NCBI GenBank assembly: GCA_913020155.1
Contig: CAJWBA010000013.1
Span: 1 to 50,077 of the forward strand
DNA length: 50,077 nucleotides
Source of the DNA: an uncultured Flavobacteriales bacterium
GTDB lineage: Bacteria > Bacteroidota > Bacteroidia > Flavobacteriales > Flavobacteriaceae
Direction of reading: 5' to 3'
Shown here: positions 8,037-17,696 of the stretch, piece after piece
Layout: every line of letters starts with the position of its first letter
How positions within the stretch are numbered: the first letter of the stretch is position 1
Program-made: the position numbers and the translations under genes
Notes under the pieces: generated by a model
Database searches by the model: none
What the model was told of the DNA's origin: nothing
What the model saw: only the letters and a program-made list of their open reading frames with translations

Positions 8037-10439
8037 TTAATTGTTTGTTTTATGCTTCCTTTGATTCTTTTTTTCTAAAATTTGAAGCTTAGGCTCTTTA
8101 ATGACATTTTCGTTTGAGACAGTGCGTTCCAGGGAAATCAATAAAGAGGGAAGTAGAATTAAATTTGCAAGCATTGCAAAAAGTAAGGTTATCGAAACCA
8201 AACCTCCAAGTGCAACAGTTCCGCCAAATTCTGAAATCATAAAAACAGAAAACCCAAAGAATAAAACAATGGATGTGTAGAACATACTTACTCCAGTTTC
8301 TCTCAATGCAGCGAACACCGATCGTTGTATTTTCCATTTTGAATCAATGAGTTCCTGTCGATATTTTGCCAGAAAATGGATAGTGTCATCAACAGAAATA
8401 CCAAAGGCAATGCTGAAAACTAATATGGTAGATGGTTTTATGGGAATACCCAAAAAGCCCATCATTCCGGCAGTAACCAACAAGGGTAACAAGTTAGGGA
8501 TGAGTGAAATTATGATCATTTTAAAAGACCTAAACAAGTATGCCATGAAAAGAGCAATTAATAAAATGGCCAGGGAAAGCGATAGAATTAAATTCTTGAT
8601 AAGGTATTTAGTGCCCTTTAAAAATATCAGGGACTTCCCAGTGAGCTGAATGTCATATCTATTTTCAGGAAAAATCTTTTTAATTTCTTTTTCAAGTTCA
8701 AATTTAATTTCTTCCATTCGCTCGGTACGAATATCTTTCATAAACGTAGTCATTCGAGCATATTGACCTGTCGAGTCTACATAATTTTTCATCAAAGCAT
8801 CTCCCTGTTCAGAGGAATCAAAATAGGAGAAAATGAATTTGTTTTCTTGAGCTGTTGGAAGTTTGTAGTAGTTTGGATTTCCGTTGTAATAGGTTTGTTT
8901 GGCATACTTTATGACATTGACTAATGAAATAGGTTTAGAAAGTTCAGGAAAAGCATCAATGCTTTTTCCTAATGCGTCCATTCGCTTTAAAGTTGGAAGT
9001 TTAATAACTCCATTTTTTCGTTGGGTATTGATTAAAATTTCTAGTGGGACAACTCCATTAAATTCTTTGTCAAAGAAAAGAATATCTTTAAAAAATTCTT
9101 TTTTCTGAGGCATATCCTCTAAAATACTTCCAGATATTCTAATTTGATAAATTCCAATGATACTTGCTATGAGAAGGATGAGTGAAATAATGTAGGTATT
9201 GATTCTTCGGTGTCGAACGTTTTTTTCCATCCAACTAACACAGCGATCAATGGATTTATTTTTTAAATGATTCAGATGCTTTTGGTTGGGGAGTGGCATG
9301 AAACTGTAGATGATTGGAATTAAAAGCAGCGAGAGAATAAAAATTCCAATAACATTGATTGAGGCAATGATTCCAAATTCAGTCAATAACTTGCTGTCGG
9401 TCAAAATAAAAGTTGCAAAACCCGATGCAGTAGTAAGGTTGGTCATCAATGTTACATTCCCAATTTTGATAATTACTTGTTGGAGTGATTTTATTTGATT
9501 CCCATGTTTGGTAACTTCTTGTTGGTATTTATTGATAAGAAAAATACAATTGGGTATTCCTATAACAATAATTAAAGGGGGTATTAGGGCAGTTAGTACA
9601 GTAATTTCATAACCCATCCATCCAAGTGTACCAAGAGCCCAAACAACACCAAAAAGAACGATGACCATAGAAATTACGGTAGTGCGAATTGAGCGGAAAA
9701 ACAAAAAGAAAATAAAAGAGGTTACCCCCATTGCTCCTAAAACAAAGATTCCGATTTCATCGACAATATTTTGAGCATTCAGAGTTCTGATGTAAGGCAT
9801 TCCAGAAATATGGACATCGGTGTTGTTTTCCCTTTCAAATTTTTCTATTGTAGGAATAAAAACTTCGTAAATAAAAGCCTTTCTTGAGGCACTATTTACA
9901 ATTTCATTTTTCATGTAAACCGCAGTTCTAACCGTCTGTGTTTCTTTGTTGAAGATTAGATTTTCGAAGAAGGGTAATTCTTTAAACAGCCTTTGTTTAA
10001 GTAGAGCATACGCTTCTTTAGTTTCTGGTTTGTCCACCAGAAATGGAGTCATTTCAAATTTATTTCTCTTGGTATTTTTTGTTAATGTGCTTAAATTTTC
10101 GAGCGATAAAACAAAATCAATTTCAGGATAAGTCCCCAGTTCTTTACTCAGCTTATTCCATGATTCAAATTTCCCTTTACTGAATAGTTTCGAGTCTTGA
10201 AGTGCCAAAACCATCACATTCCCATCCTCTCCAAAAAGGTCTAAAAACTGATTGTATCGGATGTTTTCTTCGTGAAGGTCTGGAAGTAAATTGGCTTCAG
10301 TAAAAGTAAAACGCATGTACTTCCATTGAGAAACCCAAAAAAAGGTTGCAGCTATGAGTAGTAAAAGTATTGTTATGCGATTACGAAGAATGAGCCTAGC
10401 AATAACTTCCCAAAAATTCCATTTCCCTTTTTTCTTCAT
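8037..10439 (-). CDS. RND-family exporter (MMPL/Patched type)
   Basis: This 800-residue inner-membrane protein has the duplicated RND layout. A helix at about 17-35 is followed by a large periplasmic loop (about 40-225), five helices, a second helix near 420, a second loop, and five more helices. The second half contains GISVDDTIHFLAKYR at 680-694, the SSD/Patched-like segment with the paired Asp residues expected in the proton path. Such single-gene exporters move lipids or hydrophobic compounds outward; the substrate here is unknown. There is no neighbouring membrane-fusion or TolC gene, unlike multidrug AcrB systems, so an MMPL-like role is favoured. It lies 36 bases after frr. Confidence 0.85.
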   Translation of the reverse strand: MKKKGKWNFWEVIARLILRNRITILLLLIAATFFWVSQWKYMRFTFTEANLLPDLHEENIRYNQFLDLFGEDGNVMVLALQDSKLFSKGKFESWNKLSKELGTYPEIDFVLSLENLSTLTKNTKRNKFEMTPFLVDKPETKEAYALLKQRLFKELPFFENLIFNKETQTVRTAVYMKNEIVNSASRKAFIYEVFIPTIEKFERENNTDVHISGMPYIRTLNAQNIVDEIGIFVLGAMGVTSFIFFLFFRSIRTTVISMVIVLFGVVWALGTLGWMGYEITVLTALIPPLIIVIGIPNCIFLINKYQQEVTKHGNQIKSLQQVIIKIGNVTLMTNLTTASGFATFILTDSKLLTEFGIIASINVIGIFILSLLLIPIIYSFMPLPNQKHLNHLKNKSIDRCVSWMEKNVRHRRINTYIISLILLIASIIGIYQIRISGSILEDMPQKKEFFKDILFFDKEFNGVVPLEILINTQRKNGVIKLPTLKRMDALGKSIDAFPELSKPISLVNVIKYAKQTYYNGNPNYYKLPTAQENKFIFSYFDSSEQGDALMKNYVDSTGQYARMTTFMKDIRTERMEEIKFELEKEIKKIFPENRYDIQLTGKSLIFLKGTKYLIKNLILSLSLAILLIALFMAYLFRSFKMIIISLIPNLLPLLVTAGMMGFLGIPIKPSTILVFSIAFGISVDDTIHFLAKYRQELIDSKWKIQRSVFAALRETGVSMFYTSIVLFFGFSVFMISEFGGTVALGGLVSITLLFAMLANLILLPSLLISLERTVSNENVIKEPKLQILEKKNQRKHKTNN

Positions 10440-10475
10440 AATTTAAAGAACCCTAAGCCATTGATGAAAAGTGGA

Positions 10476-11030
10476 TCAGACAGTTAAAATCTCTTTTTCT
10501 TTGCGCGCGAATACATCATCTGTCTTTTGGATAAATGTATCGGTGTGTTTTTGAATATCGATTTCATAATTCTTTTGCTCGTCTTCAGAAACCTTAGATT
10601 TTTTAATTTCGTTATTCGCATCTTTACGAGCATTACGAATACTTACTTTTGCAGTTTCAGATTCTACTTTAGCCATTTTAGCCAACTCCTTTCTCCGCTC
10701 TTCTGTCAAGGGAGGAACATTGATAATAATAGATTCTCCATTATTCATCGGATTAAATCCAAGATTAGAATTGATAATAGCTTTTTCTATTTCTCCCAAC
10801 ATTGCTTTTTCCCAAGGCTGAATGGATAAGGTGCGTGCATCAGTGGTATTCACATTTGCAACTTGGCTCAGAGGAGTTGGAGACCCGTAATAATCAACCA
10901 TAACACTGCTGAGCATTACTGGATTTGCTTTTCCAGCTCTAATTTTTAAAAGTTCATTTTCAAGATGCTCGAGAGCACTGTTCATGCTTTCAAGGGCATA
11001 ATTAATAATAATTTGTAATTCTTCGTTCAT
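10476..11030 (-). CDS. frr: Ribosome recycling factor
   Basis: This factor splits the post-termination ribosome together with EF-G. Its 184 residues equal the family norm of about 185. It has the typical KIRAGKANP segment near residue 31, and VNTTDARTLSIQPWEKAM followed by INVPPLTEERRKELAK. The long helical ends fit the three-helix domain I. It follows pyrH by 10 bases, the conserved pyrH-frr pair, and is therefore probably co-transcribed from the pyrH promoter. Confidence 0.97.
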   Translation of the reverse strand: MNEELQIIINYALESMNSALEHLENELLKIRAGKANPVMLSSVMVDYYGSPTPLSQVANVNTTDARTLSIQPWEKAMLGEIEKAIINSNLGFNPMNNGESIIINVPPLTEERRKELAKMAKVESETAKVSIRNARKDANNEIKKSKVSEDEQKNYEIDIQKHTDTFIQKTDDVFARKEKEILTV

Positions 11031-11040
11031 AGGATTTAAC

Positions 11041-11748
11041 TTAAAGATCTACTTTGGTTCCAATATTTTCCCCACGAACTACACGAATAAGGTTGCCTTG
11101 AGTATTCATGTCAAATACGATTATCGGAAGCTTATTTTCTTGGCTAAGCGTGAAGGCTGTTGTATCCATCACTTTGAGCCCTCTTTTCAAAACTTCTTCA
11201 AAAGAAAGATTATCAAATTTCACAGCTTCTTTATTTTTTTCGGGATCTTCATTGTAGATGCCATCTACTCGAGTTCCTTTTAAGATAACATCTGCATTTA
11301 TTTCTACAGCTCGAAGTACTGCGGCAGAGTCTGTGGTAAAGAATGGATTTCCTGTTCCAGCACTAAAAATAACGACTCTATTTTTTTCTAGATGACGAAC
11401 CGCTTTTCTTTTAATGTAAGGTTCCGCAACGGCTTCAATTTTTAGTGCAGTTTGAAGTCGGGTAGGAACATCTATGTTTTCTAGTGCACTTTGGAGGGCA
11501 AGTCCATTTATTACAGTGGCCAACATTCCCATATAATCTGCCTGAACTCGGTCTACTCCCTGACTGGACCCAGATACACCTCTAAAAATATTACCTCCGC
11601 CAATTACGATTGCTATTTCTACATTTTGGTTGTAGATCTGCTTAATTTCTTCGGCATATTTTCTAATTTGTCTAGGGTCGATCCCATAAGATCGTTCTCC
11701 CATTAGTGCTTCACCACTAAGTTTTAGTAATATACGTTTAAAATTCAT
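11041..11748 (-). CDS. pyrH: UMP kinase
   Basis: This enzyme phosphorylates UMP to UDP with ATP, a step of pyrimidine nucleotide synthesis. The 235-residue protein belongs to the amino-acid kinase fold, with [11 protein letters not shown] at residues 7-17, the glycine-rich IGGGNIFRG at 49-57, and [14 protein letters not shown] in the C-terminal half. It forms the conserved pair with frr and has its own -7 box 19 bases upstream. Dihydroorotase of the same pathway is at 20902 but is not linked to it. Confidence 0.97.
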   Translation of the reverse strand: MNFKRILLKLSGEALMGERSYGIDPRQIRKYAEEIKQIYNQNVEIAIVIGGGNIFRGVSGSSQGVDRVQADYMGMLATVINGLALQSALENIDVPTRLQTALKIEAVAEPYIKRKAVRHLEKNRVVIFSAGTGNPFFTTDSAAVLRAVEINADVILKGTRVDGIYNEDPEKNKEAVKFDNLSFEEVLKRGLKVMDTTAFTLSQENKLPIIVFDMNTQGNLIRVVRGENIGTKVDL

Positions 11749-11766
11749 ACACTTTTTTTAGTATTA

Positions 11767-11774
11767 CAAATATA
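11767..11774 (-). promoter_or_regulatory. -7 box of the pyrH-frr promoter
   Basis: TATATTTG on the minus strand matches TAnnTTTG, 18 bases before the pyrH ATG and after the truB stop codon. No TTG was found at -33. The position between genes supports a separate pyrH-frr transcript. Confidence 0.45.
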
Positions 11775-11827
11775 GAAAATTAAGGGGATTGATTTTGAGA
11801 TCTTGTCACATAATACAAGGATTACCA

Positions 11828-12523
11828 TTACTTTTCTAGGAGTTTTTGAAAATCTTCGATTTGGATTGCATTTTCTACACTGAATTTACCAATTCGAGTT
11901 CGTCTTAATGCATTGAGATATGCACCCGAGTTGAGTGATTTCCCATAGTTATGTGCCAGGGATCTGATGTAAGTACCTTTGCTACAGTTTACTTTAAAAT
12001 CTATTTCTGGAAAATTTACTTGAGTTATCTCAAAATTTCGGATGGTAACTTTTCTAGACGGGACCTCAACTTCTAGACCCTCTCTAGCAAATTCATACAA
12101 ACGTTTCCCTTCTTTTTTTAATGCAGAAAAAATTGGTGGCTTTTGGTCAATGGTTCCTGTAAACTGCGTTAAGGTATTTTCGAGGAGTTTTTTGTCGATA
12201 TGTTCGATTGGAAAATACTGGTTAATTTCAGTTTCGAGATCATATGAAGGGGTGGTTGCTCCAAGTGAAAGAGTTCCAACATACTCCTTTTCTTGACCCA
12301 TGAACTGTTCAATTTGTTTTGTTAGTTTACCCGTACACAAAATCAAAAGCCCCGAAGCCAGAGGATCTAGTGTTCCTGCGTGCCCTACTTTTATTTTTTT
12401 GAGTCCGAATGTAGTTTTAATCATCCAGCGAACTTTATTTACTACTTGAAATGAAGTCCAATTCAACGGCTTATCAATAAGAATGACTTCGCCATTCAGA
12501 AAGTTTTCTTTCAATTCATTCAT
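11828..12523 (-). CDS. truB: tRNA pseudouridine-55 synthase
   Basis: This enzyme converts uridine 55 in the T-loop of tRNAs to pseudouridine. The 231-residue protein has the catalytic segment VGHAGTLDPLASGLL at 46-60, in which Asp53 is the nucleophile, and the later NCSKGTYIRSLAHNYG segment typical of TruB. It lacks the extra PUA domain of longer homologues, as is usual for Bacteroidota. Its start overlaps the uppP stop by 4 bases (ATGA), a sign of translational coupling. The product acts in the cytoplasm. Confidence 0.96.
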   Translation of the reverse strand: MNELKENFLNGEVILIDKPLNWTSFQVVNKVRWMIKTTFGLKKIKVGHAGTLDPLASGLLILCTGKLTKQIEQFMGQEKEYVGTLSLGATTPSYDLETEINQYFPIEHIDKKLLENTLTQFTGTIDQKPPIFSALKKEGKRLYEFAREGLEVEVPSRKVTIRNFEITQVNFPEIDFKVNCSKGTYIRSLAHNYGKSLNSGAYLNALRRTRIGKFSVENAIQIEDFQKLLEK

Positions 12524-13311
12524 AAAAATTCATAAATGATAGCTACAGTTCCAACAATCATACAATAAATGCTAAAGTACCATAACTTTGAATTTTTCAC
12601 CCATTCAATCATCCATTTACAAGAGATTATTCCGGTGGCAAAAGCTGCTGTAAAACCCACAATCATTGTTAATGAATTTATTTGTGTGGGATTGTTCCCA
12701 ATTTCAAGAAAACTTTTGAAGATGCTACCAAAAATCAAAGGAATTACCATAAGAAAAGAAAAACGTGCAGCCTTACTTTTATCAATTCCCAGAAGAACAC
12801 CCAAGGCTATGGTTGCTCCACTTCTAGAAATACCGGGAACAATTGCGATGGCCTGAATTACACCAATATTAAAAGCAGATTTTAGGCTCAATTTTTTTTT
12901 AGCCACTTGAGAACGGTTTGCCAAATACAATAGTGCAGCTGTTATCCATAACATTACTCCAACCAAAAGAATGTTTTGATGGAACAGTTGAGAAATAAAG
13001 TCTTCTAAAAAGAGACCCACAAAAACTGCGGGAATCATGGATGTGATTATTTTCAATGAAAAATAAAAAGCTTCATTTTTCTTGAACTCAAATAAACCTT
13101 GAAATATTTCATAGATGTCTTTTCTAAAAACAACGACAGTGCTCAAAGCAGTTGCACCGTGAAGTACAATTGTCATTAATAGGCTTTCTTTGGGTAAAGA
13201 CTGGTCTCCTAAGATTACTTTTACAAGTTCTAAATGACCACTAGAAGAGATGGGTAAAAACTCTGTTAACCCTTGAACTATCCCCAGCATAATTGCTGTT
13301 AGTATATCCAT
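12520..13311 (-). CDS. uppP: Undecaprenyl-diphosphate phosphatase
   Basis: This membrane enzyme recycles the C55 lipid carrier for peptidoglycan and other envelope polymers by removing one phosphate from undecaprenyl diphosphate. The 263-residue protein has about eight membrane helices. The two signature motifs are intact: EFLPISSSGH at 17-26 and PGISRSGATIAL at 159-170, which hold the catalytic Glu, Ser, His and Arg residues. It is coupled to truB by a 4-base overlap and lies 4 bases after the DUF3098 gene. Confidence 0.97.
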   Translation of the reverse strand: MDILTAIMLGIVQGLTEFLPISSSGHLELVKVILGDQSLPKESLLMTIVLHGATALSTVVVFRKDIYEIFQGLFEFKKNEAFYFSLKIITSMIPAVFVGLFLEDFISQLFHQNILLVGVMLWITAALLYLANRSQVAKKKLSLKSAFNIGVIQAIAIVPGISRSGATIALGVLLGIDKSKAARFSFLMVIPLIFGSIFKSFLEIGNNPTQINSLTMIVGFTAAFATGIISCKWMIEWVKNSKLWYFSIYCMIVGTVAIIYEFL

Positions 13312-13315
13312 TGAA

Positions 13316-13558
13316 TTATTTTTTAGGGGAAGTCAAAATTGAATAAACAGCTAATCCAAAACCGATTAAAACCAAAGTGGGAGCCAAGCGAATACGTCTA
13401 AAATTAAATATTTCTGGGTTAAAGATGTTTGGGTCAGAACTGCCCCCACCTACCATCAAAATAAACCCCACACCAATTATTATTATCGACAGCAATAGAA
13501 ATTGATAGTTACGCTTTCCAAATAAGAATTCTTTTTTTGTAGATTTTAATTTTTTCAT
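13316..13558 (-). CDS. DUF3098 small membrane protein
   Basis: This 80-residue protein has two membrane helices (about 19-37 and 56-74) joined by a polar loop SDPNIFNPEIFNFRRIRL. The basic N-terminus KKEFLFGKRNYQFLLL and the FNPEIFNFRRI segment match what I know of DUF3098, a family found next to ftsX in Bacteroidota. It lies between ftsX (6 bases) and uppP (4 bases), so it is co-transcribed. Its role is unknown; the context suggests cell division or envelope synthesis. Confidence 0.85.
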   Translation of the reverse strand: MKKLKSTKKEFLFGKRNYQFLLLSIIIIGVGFILMVGGGSSDPNIFNPEIFNFRRIRLAPTLVLIGFGLAVYSILTSPKK

Positions 13559-13564
13559 AAAGAG

Positions 13565-14458
13565 TTATTGAACAGCTTCAGTAGTTAGATTCAAGAAACG
13601 TTGAGTTGCAAAAAAGGTACTAAGTCCCGTAATTAAAATTCCCATTCCAAGAACAGCAGAAAAAATTAAGGTAGGCTCCAAGGGATTTGCTATTAAATTT
13701 AGCTCTGGGAATCGTTTATCGAGCTCATATAGAACAACCGTTAGCCCACCAAGAGCGATAATAGAACCTATAATTCCAAGTTGGAGATGTTTCATTATGA
13801 AAGGAAATCGAATAAAGCTTTTTGTAGCCCCAACCAACTGCATTGTTTTGATAATCATTCTTTTTGAATAAATGGACAATCGAATGGAACTGTTGATTAG
13901 TAAAATTGCAACTAAAATAAAAATGAAACTTAAAATCAATATCCATTGAGTAATTTTCTTGATATTTTCATCTAATATTTCTACCAGAGGTTGATCGTAA
14001 AGAACCTCATTGATGTAAGTTTTTTCTTCAAAATTCTTTTGTAAATCCTTAAGAAAACCAGGAGTAATAAAAGCTGCATTAAAATAAACATCGATCGAGC
14101 TTAACAGGGGGTTGTATCCAAGAAACTCCATAAAATCTTCTCCAATTTCTTGTGCATGAATTTCTGCGGCCTCCTCTTTTGATACAAAACGGGTAGTTTT
14201 GGTCTCCTGACGGAGCGCTAAACTTTTTTGAAGTTGTTTTATCTCGATTGGCTTGGCAGAATCATCAATGTAAATTGTAAAAGCGATTTGTTCTTTAAAA
14301 TGATCTGCAACTTTTTTTGAATTCAATAAAAGCAGGCCTAACAATCCTACCAGAAACAAGACTAAGGAAATACTTAAGATTACAGAAAAGTATGTAGAAA
14401 GCAATCGTCTTTTTTGATAATTTTCTTGTGAATTATTCTTTACCTGTATTGAATTCAT
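13565..14458 (-). CDS. ftsX: Cell division protein FtsX
   Basis: This is the membrane partner of the FtsE ATPase; the pair activates peptidoglycan hydrolases at the septum. The start at 14458 gives MNSIQVKNNSQENYQKRRLL and 297 residues. An upstream ATG at 14485 would add nine residues but breaks the usual N-terminus. There is a cytoplasmic N-terminus, a helix at about 22-42, an extracytoplasmic domain at about 43-165, and three C-terminal helices, matching the FtsX permease layout. ftsE is not adjacent, as is common in this phylum. It heads the minus-strand run ftsX-DUF3098-uppP-truB. Confidence 0.93.
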   Translation of the reverse strand: MNSIQVKNNSQENYQKRRLLSTYFSVILSISLVLFLVGLLGLLLLNSKKVADHFKEQIAFTIYIDDSAKPIEIKQLQKSLALRQETKTTRFVSKEEAAEIHAQEIGEDFMEFLGYNPLLSSIDVYFNAAFITPGFLKDLQKNFEEKTYINEVLYDQPLVEILDENIKKITQWILILSFIFILVAILLINSSIRLSIYSKRMIIKTMQLVGATKSFIRFPFIMKHLQLGIIGSIIALGGLTVVLYELDKRFPELNLIANPLEPTLIFSAVLGMGILITGLSTFFATQRFLNLTTEAVQ

Positions 14459-14510
14459 ACAGTAAAAATAGTAAACAAGAAGCAATTTGTATTCTTGGTA
14501 TCAATAAACT

Positions 14511-14540
14511 TTTTCCTTTCCTGCTTTAATACTATTTTTG
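14511..14540 (+). promoter_or_regulatory. Candidate leuS promoter
   Basis: The -7 box TATTTTTG at 14533-14540 fits TAnnTTTG exactly. A TTT (consensus TTG) lies 19 bases upstream at 14511-14513. The predicted transcript start near 14547 leaves a leader of about 17 bases before the GTG start of leuS. It lies in the 105-bp divergent gap with ftsX. Confidence 0.45.
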
Positions 14541-14563
14541 TGGTTCAAATAAACTGAACTATT

Positions 14564-17377
14564 GTGGGGTATAATTTCCTTGAAATCGAAAAAAAGTGGC
14601 AAAGCTATTGGGCCAAAAATCAAACCTTTAAAGCAAACAATAAAAGTACACTTCCGAAATATTATGTTTTGGATATGTTCCCTTATCCCTCTGGCGCAGG
14701 TTTGCACGTAGGACACCCTCTAGGTTATATTGCAAGTGATATTTATGCCCGTTACAAACGCCATAAAGGATTCAATGTTCTTCATCCACAAGGATATGAT
14801 TCTTTTGGTTTGCCAGCAGAGCAATATGCTATTCAAACGGGGCAGCACCCCAACCTTACTACAGAAACTAATATTAGCCGCTACAGAAAGCAGCTTGATA
14901 AGATGGGGTTTTCTTTCGATTGGAGTAGAGAAGTTAGAACTTCACAAGCAGATTTTTATAAATGGACTCAATGGATATTTTTGTTATTGTTTGATTCTTA
15001 TTACTGTAAAAAAACAAATTCAGCACAGCCCATTGAGAAGTTGGTAGCACATTTTGAAACCCACGGAAGTGTTAATTTAAATGCTGTTTGTGATAAAAAG
15101 ACATCTTCATTTTCACGAGATGAATGGATTGGTTTTTCACACCTAGAAAAACAAGAAGTTTTGTTGATGTATCGTTTGGCGTATTTATCTGAATCTGAAG
15201 TGAATTGGTGTCCAGACTTAGGAACAGTTTTGGCTAATGATGAAATAGTCAGTGGTGTTTCGGAGCGAGGAGGTTATTTGGTAACCAAAAAGAAGATGAA
15301 GCAATGGAGTATGCGAATAGGAGCCTATGCAGAACGTTTACTTGAGGGATTGAATCATTTGGATTGGCCGGAGTCTTTGAAAGAAATGCAACGTAATTGG
15401 ATTGGTAAATCAATAGGTGCAAATGTTAGTTTTGATATTCAAGATCATGAAGGTAAAATAGAAGTTTTTACAACCCGACCCGATACTTTGTTCGGTGTAA
15501 CTTTTATGACATTGGCACCAGAACATCCGTTGGCAGATATTATTGTTAGCGATGAGCAAAAAACTGAAGTAGCAGCATATGTTGAAGCAAGTGCAAAACG
15601 TTCTGAACGAGATCGTACAGCTGACGTAAAATCTATTAGCGGAGTATTTACAGGATCTTACGCAATACATCCTTTAACAAAAGAACCTATTCCAATCTGG
15701 ATTGGAGATTATGTTTTAGCAGGATACGGTAAGGGAGCAGTAATGGCGGTTCCCTGTGGTGACCAAAGAGATTTTGATTTTGCAAAACATTTTAACATTC
15801 AAATCCGTAACATTTTTGAAGGAGCTGACATTACCAATGAGGCTTTTGTTGAAAAGAGAAAAATAAAAATTAAAGATTCTGACTTTTTAAATGGCTTGGA
15901 TTATGAAGAAGCAATGATAAAAGTCATAGATCGCCTGGAACAAGAAGGATCTGGTGAGGGAACCATTAACTACAGATTAAGAGATGCTGTTTTCAGTAGA
16001 CAAAGATACTGGGGAGAACCGATTCCAATTTATTATAAAAATGGAATGCCAGTTGCATTAAAACCAGAAAACCTACCCTTAGTTCTCCCAGAAGTTGAAC
16101 AATATTTACCCACTCCAGAAGGAGCACCTCCTCTGGGAAATGCGACCTCATGGGCATGGGATACTGTTTATGAAAAAGTAGTTCATAACTCTGAATTGAA
16201 TGAAACCAGTGTTTTTCCCTTAGAACTGAATACAATGCCGGGTTGGGCTGGAAGTTCATGGTACTTCAACAGATATATGGATGCTGATAATCAACAGGTA
16301 TTTGTTAGTAAAGAAGCTGTGGATTATTGGCAAAACGTAGATTTATATATCGGCGGGAATGAGCATGCTACGGGACACTTATTGTATTCTCGTTTTTGGC
16401 AGAAATTTCTTTTTGATTTAAACTTATTACCAGTTGATGAATACGCAAAAAAGTTGATTAATCAAGGAATGATACTGGGATCATCAGCTTTTATTTATCG
16501 GAAAAAGGGAACTCAAGAGTATGTGTCTAAAAATCTTATAAAAGAATTTGAAGTTGAACCAATCCGAGTAGACATCAGTATGGTAAATAATTCAGATGAA
16601 CTAGATTTAGAGGCTCTTAAAAAATGGCATCCTCAATTTAGTAATACTTCTTTTATTTTAGAAAATGGCGTTTATTTCGTTGGACGTGAAGTAGAAAAAA
16701 TGTCCAAATCAAAATATAATGTAGTTAATCCGGATCTTATTTGTGAACAATACGGAGCAGACACATTACGGATGTATGAAATGTTTTTAGGACCGCTAGA
16801 ACAAGCAAAGCCATGGAACACTGCTGGTATTTCAGGTGTTCATTCGTTTCTCAAGAAACTTTGGAAGTTATACCACAAATCCGAAGAATTTCATGTATCA
16901 GATGGAGCTGCATCCAAAGAATCCTTGAAAAGCTTACATCAAACCATAAAAAAAGTTACTGAAGATATTGAGAATTTTTCTTTCAATACATGTATCAGTT
17001 TTTTTATGATTTGTGTAAATGAATTGACTACACAAAAGTGCAATGAAAGAGAGGTATTAGAACCTTTGGCAGTATTATTATCCCCGTTTGCAGCTCATTT
17101 ATCAGAAGAATTCTGGCAATTATTAGGTCACAATACAAGTATAAGTTTAGCTTCTTTTCCAGTTTACGAACCCTCGTATTTGGTAGAATCTTCTAAAAAT
17201 TATCCTGTTTCATTTAATGGGAAAATGAAGTTTACTGTTGAACTTTCATTAGAATTAAACCCCAAAGAAATTCAGGAAATAGTCATGAATGATGAACGCA
17301 CACAAAAGCAACTACAGGGTAAAGTTCCAAAAAAAGTGATTGTAGTGCTTGGAAAAATAATAAATATAGTTAGTTAA
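14564..17377 (+). CDS. leuS: Leucyl-tRNA synthetase
   Basis: This enzyme charges tRNA-Leu. The 937-residue class I synthetase has the HIGH motif as HVGH at 48-51 (in PYPSGAGLHVGHPLGY) and the KMSKS loop as KMSKSKYN near residue 711. Between them lies the editing domain, with TTRPDTLFGVT and the Asp-containing AVPCGDQRDFDFA. Its length is normal for Bacteroidota, whose enzymes carry extra inserts. The start is GTG, chosen because MGYNFLEIEKKWQSYW is the usual N-terminus and there is no in-frame ATG nearby. The stop overlaps the start of the SemiSWEET gene by one base (TAATG). Confidence 0.97.
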   Translation: MGYNFLEIEKKWQSYWAKNQTFKANNKSTLPKYYVLDMFPYPSGAGLHVGHPLGYIASDIYARYKRHKGFNVLHPQGYDSFGLPAEQYAIQTGQHPNLTTETNISRYRKQLDKMGFSFDWSREVRTSQADFYKWTQWIFLLLFDSYYCKKTNSAQPIEKLVAHFETHGSVNLNAVCDKKTSSFSRDEWIGFSHLEKQEVLLMYRLAYLSESEVNWCPDLGTVLANDEIVSGVSERGGYLVTKKKMKQWSMRIGAYAERLLEGLNHLDWPESLKEMQRNWIGKSIGANVSFDIQDHEGKIEVFTTRPDTLFGVTFMTLAPEHPLADIIVSDEQKTEVAAYVEASAKRSERDRTADVKSISGVFTGSYAIHPLTKEPIPIWIGDYVLAGYGKGAVMAVPCGDQRDFDFAKHFNIQIRNIFEGADITNEAFVEKRKIKIKDSDFLNGLDYEEAMIKVIDRLEQEGSGEGTINYRLRDAVFSRQRYWGEPIPIYYKNGMPVALKPENLPLVLPEVEQYLPTPEGAPPLGNATSWAWDTVYEKVVHNSELNETSVFPLELNTMPGWAGSSWYFNRYMDADNQQVFVSKEAVDYWQNVDLYIGGNEHATGHLLYSRFWQKFLFDLNLLPVDEYAKKLINQGMILGSSAFIYRKKGTQEYVSKNLIKEFEVEPIRVDISMVNNSDELDLEALKKWHPQFSNTSFILENGVYFVGREVEKMSKSKYNVVNPDLICEQYGADTLRMYEMFLGPLEQAKPWNTAGISGVHSFLKKLWKLYHKSEEFHVSDGAASKESLKSLHQTIKKVTEDIENFSFNTCISFFMICVNELTTQKCNEREVLEPLAVLLSPFAAHLSEEFWQLLGHNTSISLASFPVYEPSYLVESSKNYPVSFNGKMKFTVELSLELNPKEIQEIVMNDERTQKQLQGKVPKKVIVVLGKIINIVS

Positions 17378-17643
17378 TGGATATTGAAATCATTGGTTAT
17401 GTAGCAGCGTTATTGACAACATCATCTTTTTTGCCTCAAGTAATAAAAGTGTGGAAGTCAAAATCATCTGAAGGAGTTTCTGTAACCATGTACATGGTAA
17501 TGCTAACGGGAGTTATTCTTTGGGGGATTTATGGTTTTTACATTGGCAGTATATCGGTTTTATTGGCTAATCTTGTGGCAGGTATTTTACAAGTCATGAT
17601 TTTGATTATTGTTTTTAGAAATAAAAGAAAAAATACAAGTTGA
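17377..17643 (+). CDS. SemiSWEET-type sugar transporter (MtN3/PQ-loop)
   Basis: This 88-residue protein has three membrane helices and a PQ motif in the first (SFLPQVIKVWKSKSSEGVS), which defines bacterial SemiSWEETs. Two copies assemble into a six-helix pore for passive sugar movement across the inner membrane. TMYMVMLTGVILWGIYGF in helix 2 and the Asn of LLANLVAGILQV in helix 3 fit the substrate site seen in characterised members. The substrate here is unknown. The start codon overlaps the leuS stop by one base, so its translation is probably coupled to leuS, though no functional link is known. Confidence 0.88.
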   Translation: MDIEIIGYVAALLTTSSFLPQVIKVWKSKSSEGVSVTMYMVMLTGVILWGIYGFYIGSISVLLANLVAGILQVMILIIVFRNKRKNTS

Positions 17644-17664
17644 TTGAGATGTTTTTCTAATTTC

Positions 17665-17696
17665 AAAAAATAATAGCAGTTTATTACAGTGCTATT
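17665..17696 (-). terminator. Intrinsic terminator at the 3' end of the Lrp gene
   Basis: Read on the minus strand, AATAGCA (17696-17690) pairs with TGCTATT (17678-17672). The loop is 11 bases and contains the gene's stop codon, and a T run follows at 17670-17665. The stem is short and AT-rich, so efficiency may be modest. The gene it closes faces the SemiSWEET gene convergently. Confidence 0.5.
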
